Source: Clavelina lepadiformis (taxonomy: Eukaryota; Chordata; Ascidiacea; Aplousobranchia; Clavelinidae). Taken from it: DNA of 64,000 bases. The notes beneath the pieces were generated by a model. The model was not told where the DNA came from, did no database searches, and saw nothing but the letters and a program-made list of their open reading frames with translations. Below are positions 63,646-64,000 of this stretch, one piece after another (position 1 is the first letter of the stretch; each line of letters begins with the position of its first letter). The translations under genes and the position numbers were made by a program. The stretch is from NCBI RefSeq assembly GCF_947623445.1, contig NC_135244.1, positions 5,518,001 to 5,582,000 of the forward strand. The letters run 5' to 3'.

Positions 63646-64000
63646 CTAAACAAGATAAAGTATAAATATAAAACCAAACAAAGCGACGAAGATAACGCAT
63701 ACTTAAGCTATGAACGAATCATGAATATTAGATGTAACGATGTCAGTAGACTTTGACTTAGATCAAAGTTTAGTTTATGAATATTTCTTCTATAAGCAAG
63801 TTTAGAATTAAAATACTTCCTATCGATCAGCGCAATTACGTTTTTGCGGCTTACAGCTGGACTGTAAGATATGATGTAATGGCTTCTTGAAAAAGGTCAG
63901 TATTTTGTCGTGATTATTGTACGCCCACCCTTTAAAAGGTCATATATTTCAAATATGCCTTTAGGCGACAAGTGGTTTCTCAGTATGTACATTACTTCCA
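63646..64000. other. 5' intron of gene H, nothing recognised
   Basis: AT-rich sequence between exon 2 of gene H and the window edge. I searched the minus strand for a signal-peptide plus LDLa exon like the first exon of B and found none. Confidence 0.5.

Overview
This is eukaryotic, AT-rich DNA. It carries multi-exon genes with GT-AG introns, families of extracellular-domain genes and many decayed transposons. It looks like an invertebrate animal. I favour an ascidian-like tunicate or another invertebrate deuterostome because of the compact AT-rich introns and the mix of LDLa, Kunitz, trefoil and CBM2-like domains. That placement is inference; nothing in the window fixes the species.

The left half (1-36.2 kb) is an array of paralogous receptor genes in alternating orientation: A(+, 3' part only), B(-), C(+), D(-), E(+). 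Each full gene has twelve coding exons with matching lengths and phases. They encode a signal peptide, a long ectodomain of LDL-receptor class A (LDLa) modules without leucine-rich repeats, and a class A seven-helix domain of the LGR/relaxin-receptor type. That domain has an unusually long second extracellular loop and no acidic residue in the DRY/ERW motif. B (994 aa) and D (991 aa) read open through all exons. C is a pseudogene with several independent lesions, and E is a fragment joined to a retrotransposon scrap. Orphan exon relics at 22.9 kb and 38.2 kb suggest further copies that were lost. A divergent relative, H (-, 54.8-63.6 kb and beyond), has the same exon plan and reads open; its first exon lies outside the window.

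Between 40 and 50.1 kb are two tandem genes, F and G (+), encoding secreted proteins of 279 and 273 aa. Each has a Kunitz inhibitor domain with Arg at P1, a short spacer exon, a trefoil-like module and a C-terminal domain that I compare, by inference, with family-2 carbohydrate-binding modules.

Mobile DNA fills introns and gaps. It includes two copies of a terminal-inverted-repeat element with a distinctive coding sequence (2.6-4.6 kb; 40.3-41.5 kb), a Tc1-like element with an intact transposase and matching ends (28.5-30.0 kb), and an 803-bp TA-flanked MITE. There are also three short hAT-type elements (two with perfect 8-bp target duplications), a non-LTR reverse-transcriptase scrap, a probable Polinton-type polymerase relic, a 61-bp minisatellite and a dispersed repeat built on CTCGAG. 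Because the receptors alternate in orientation, neighbours meet head-to-head (B/C, D/E) or tail-to-tail (A/B, C/D). The head-to-head starts share a conserved TATA-containing upstream block.
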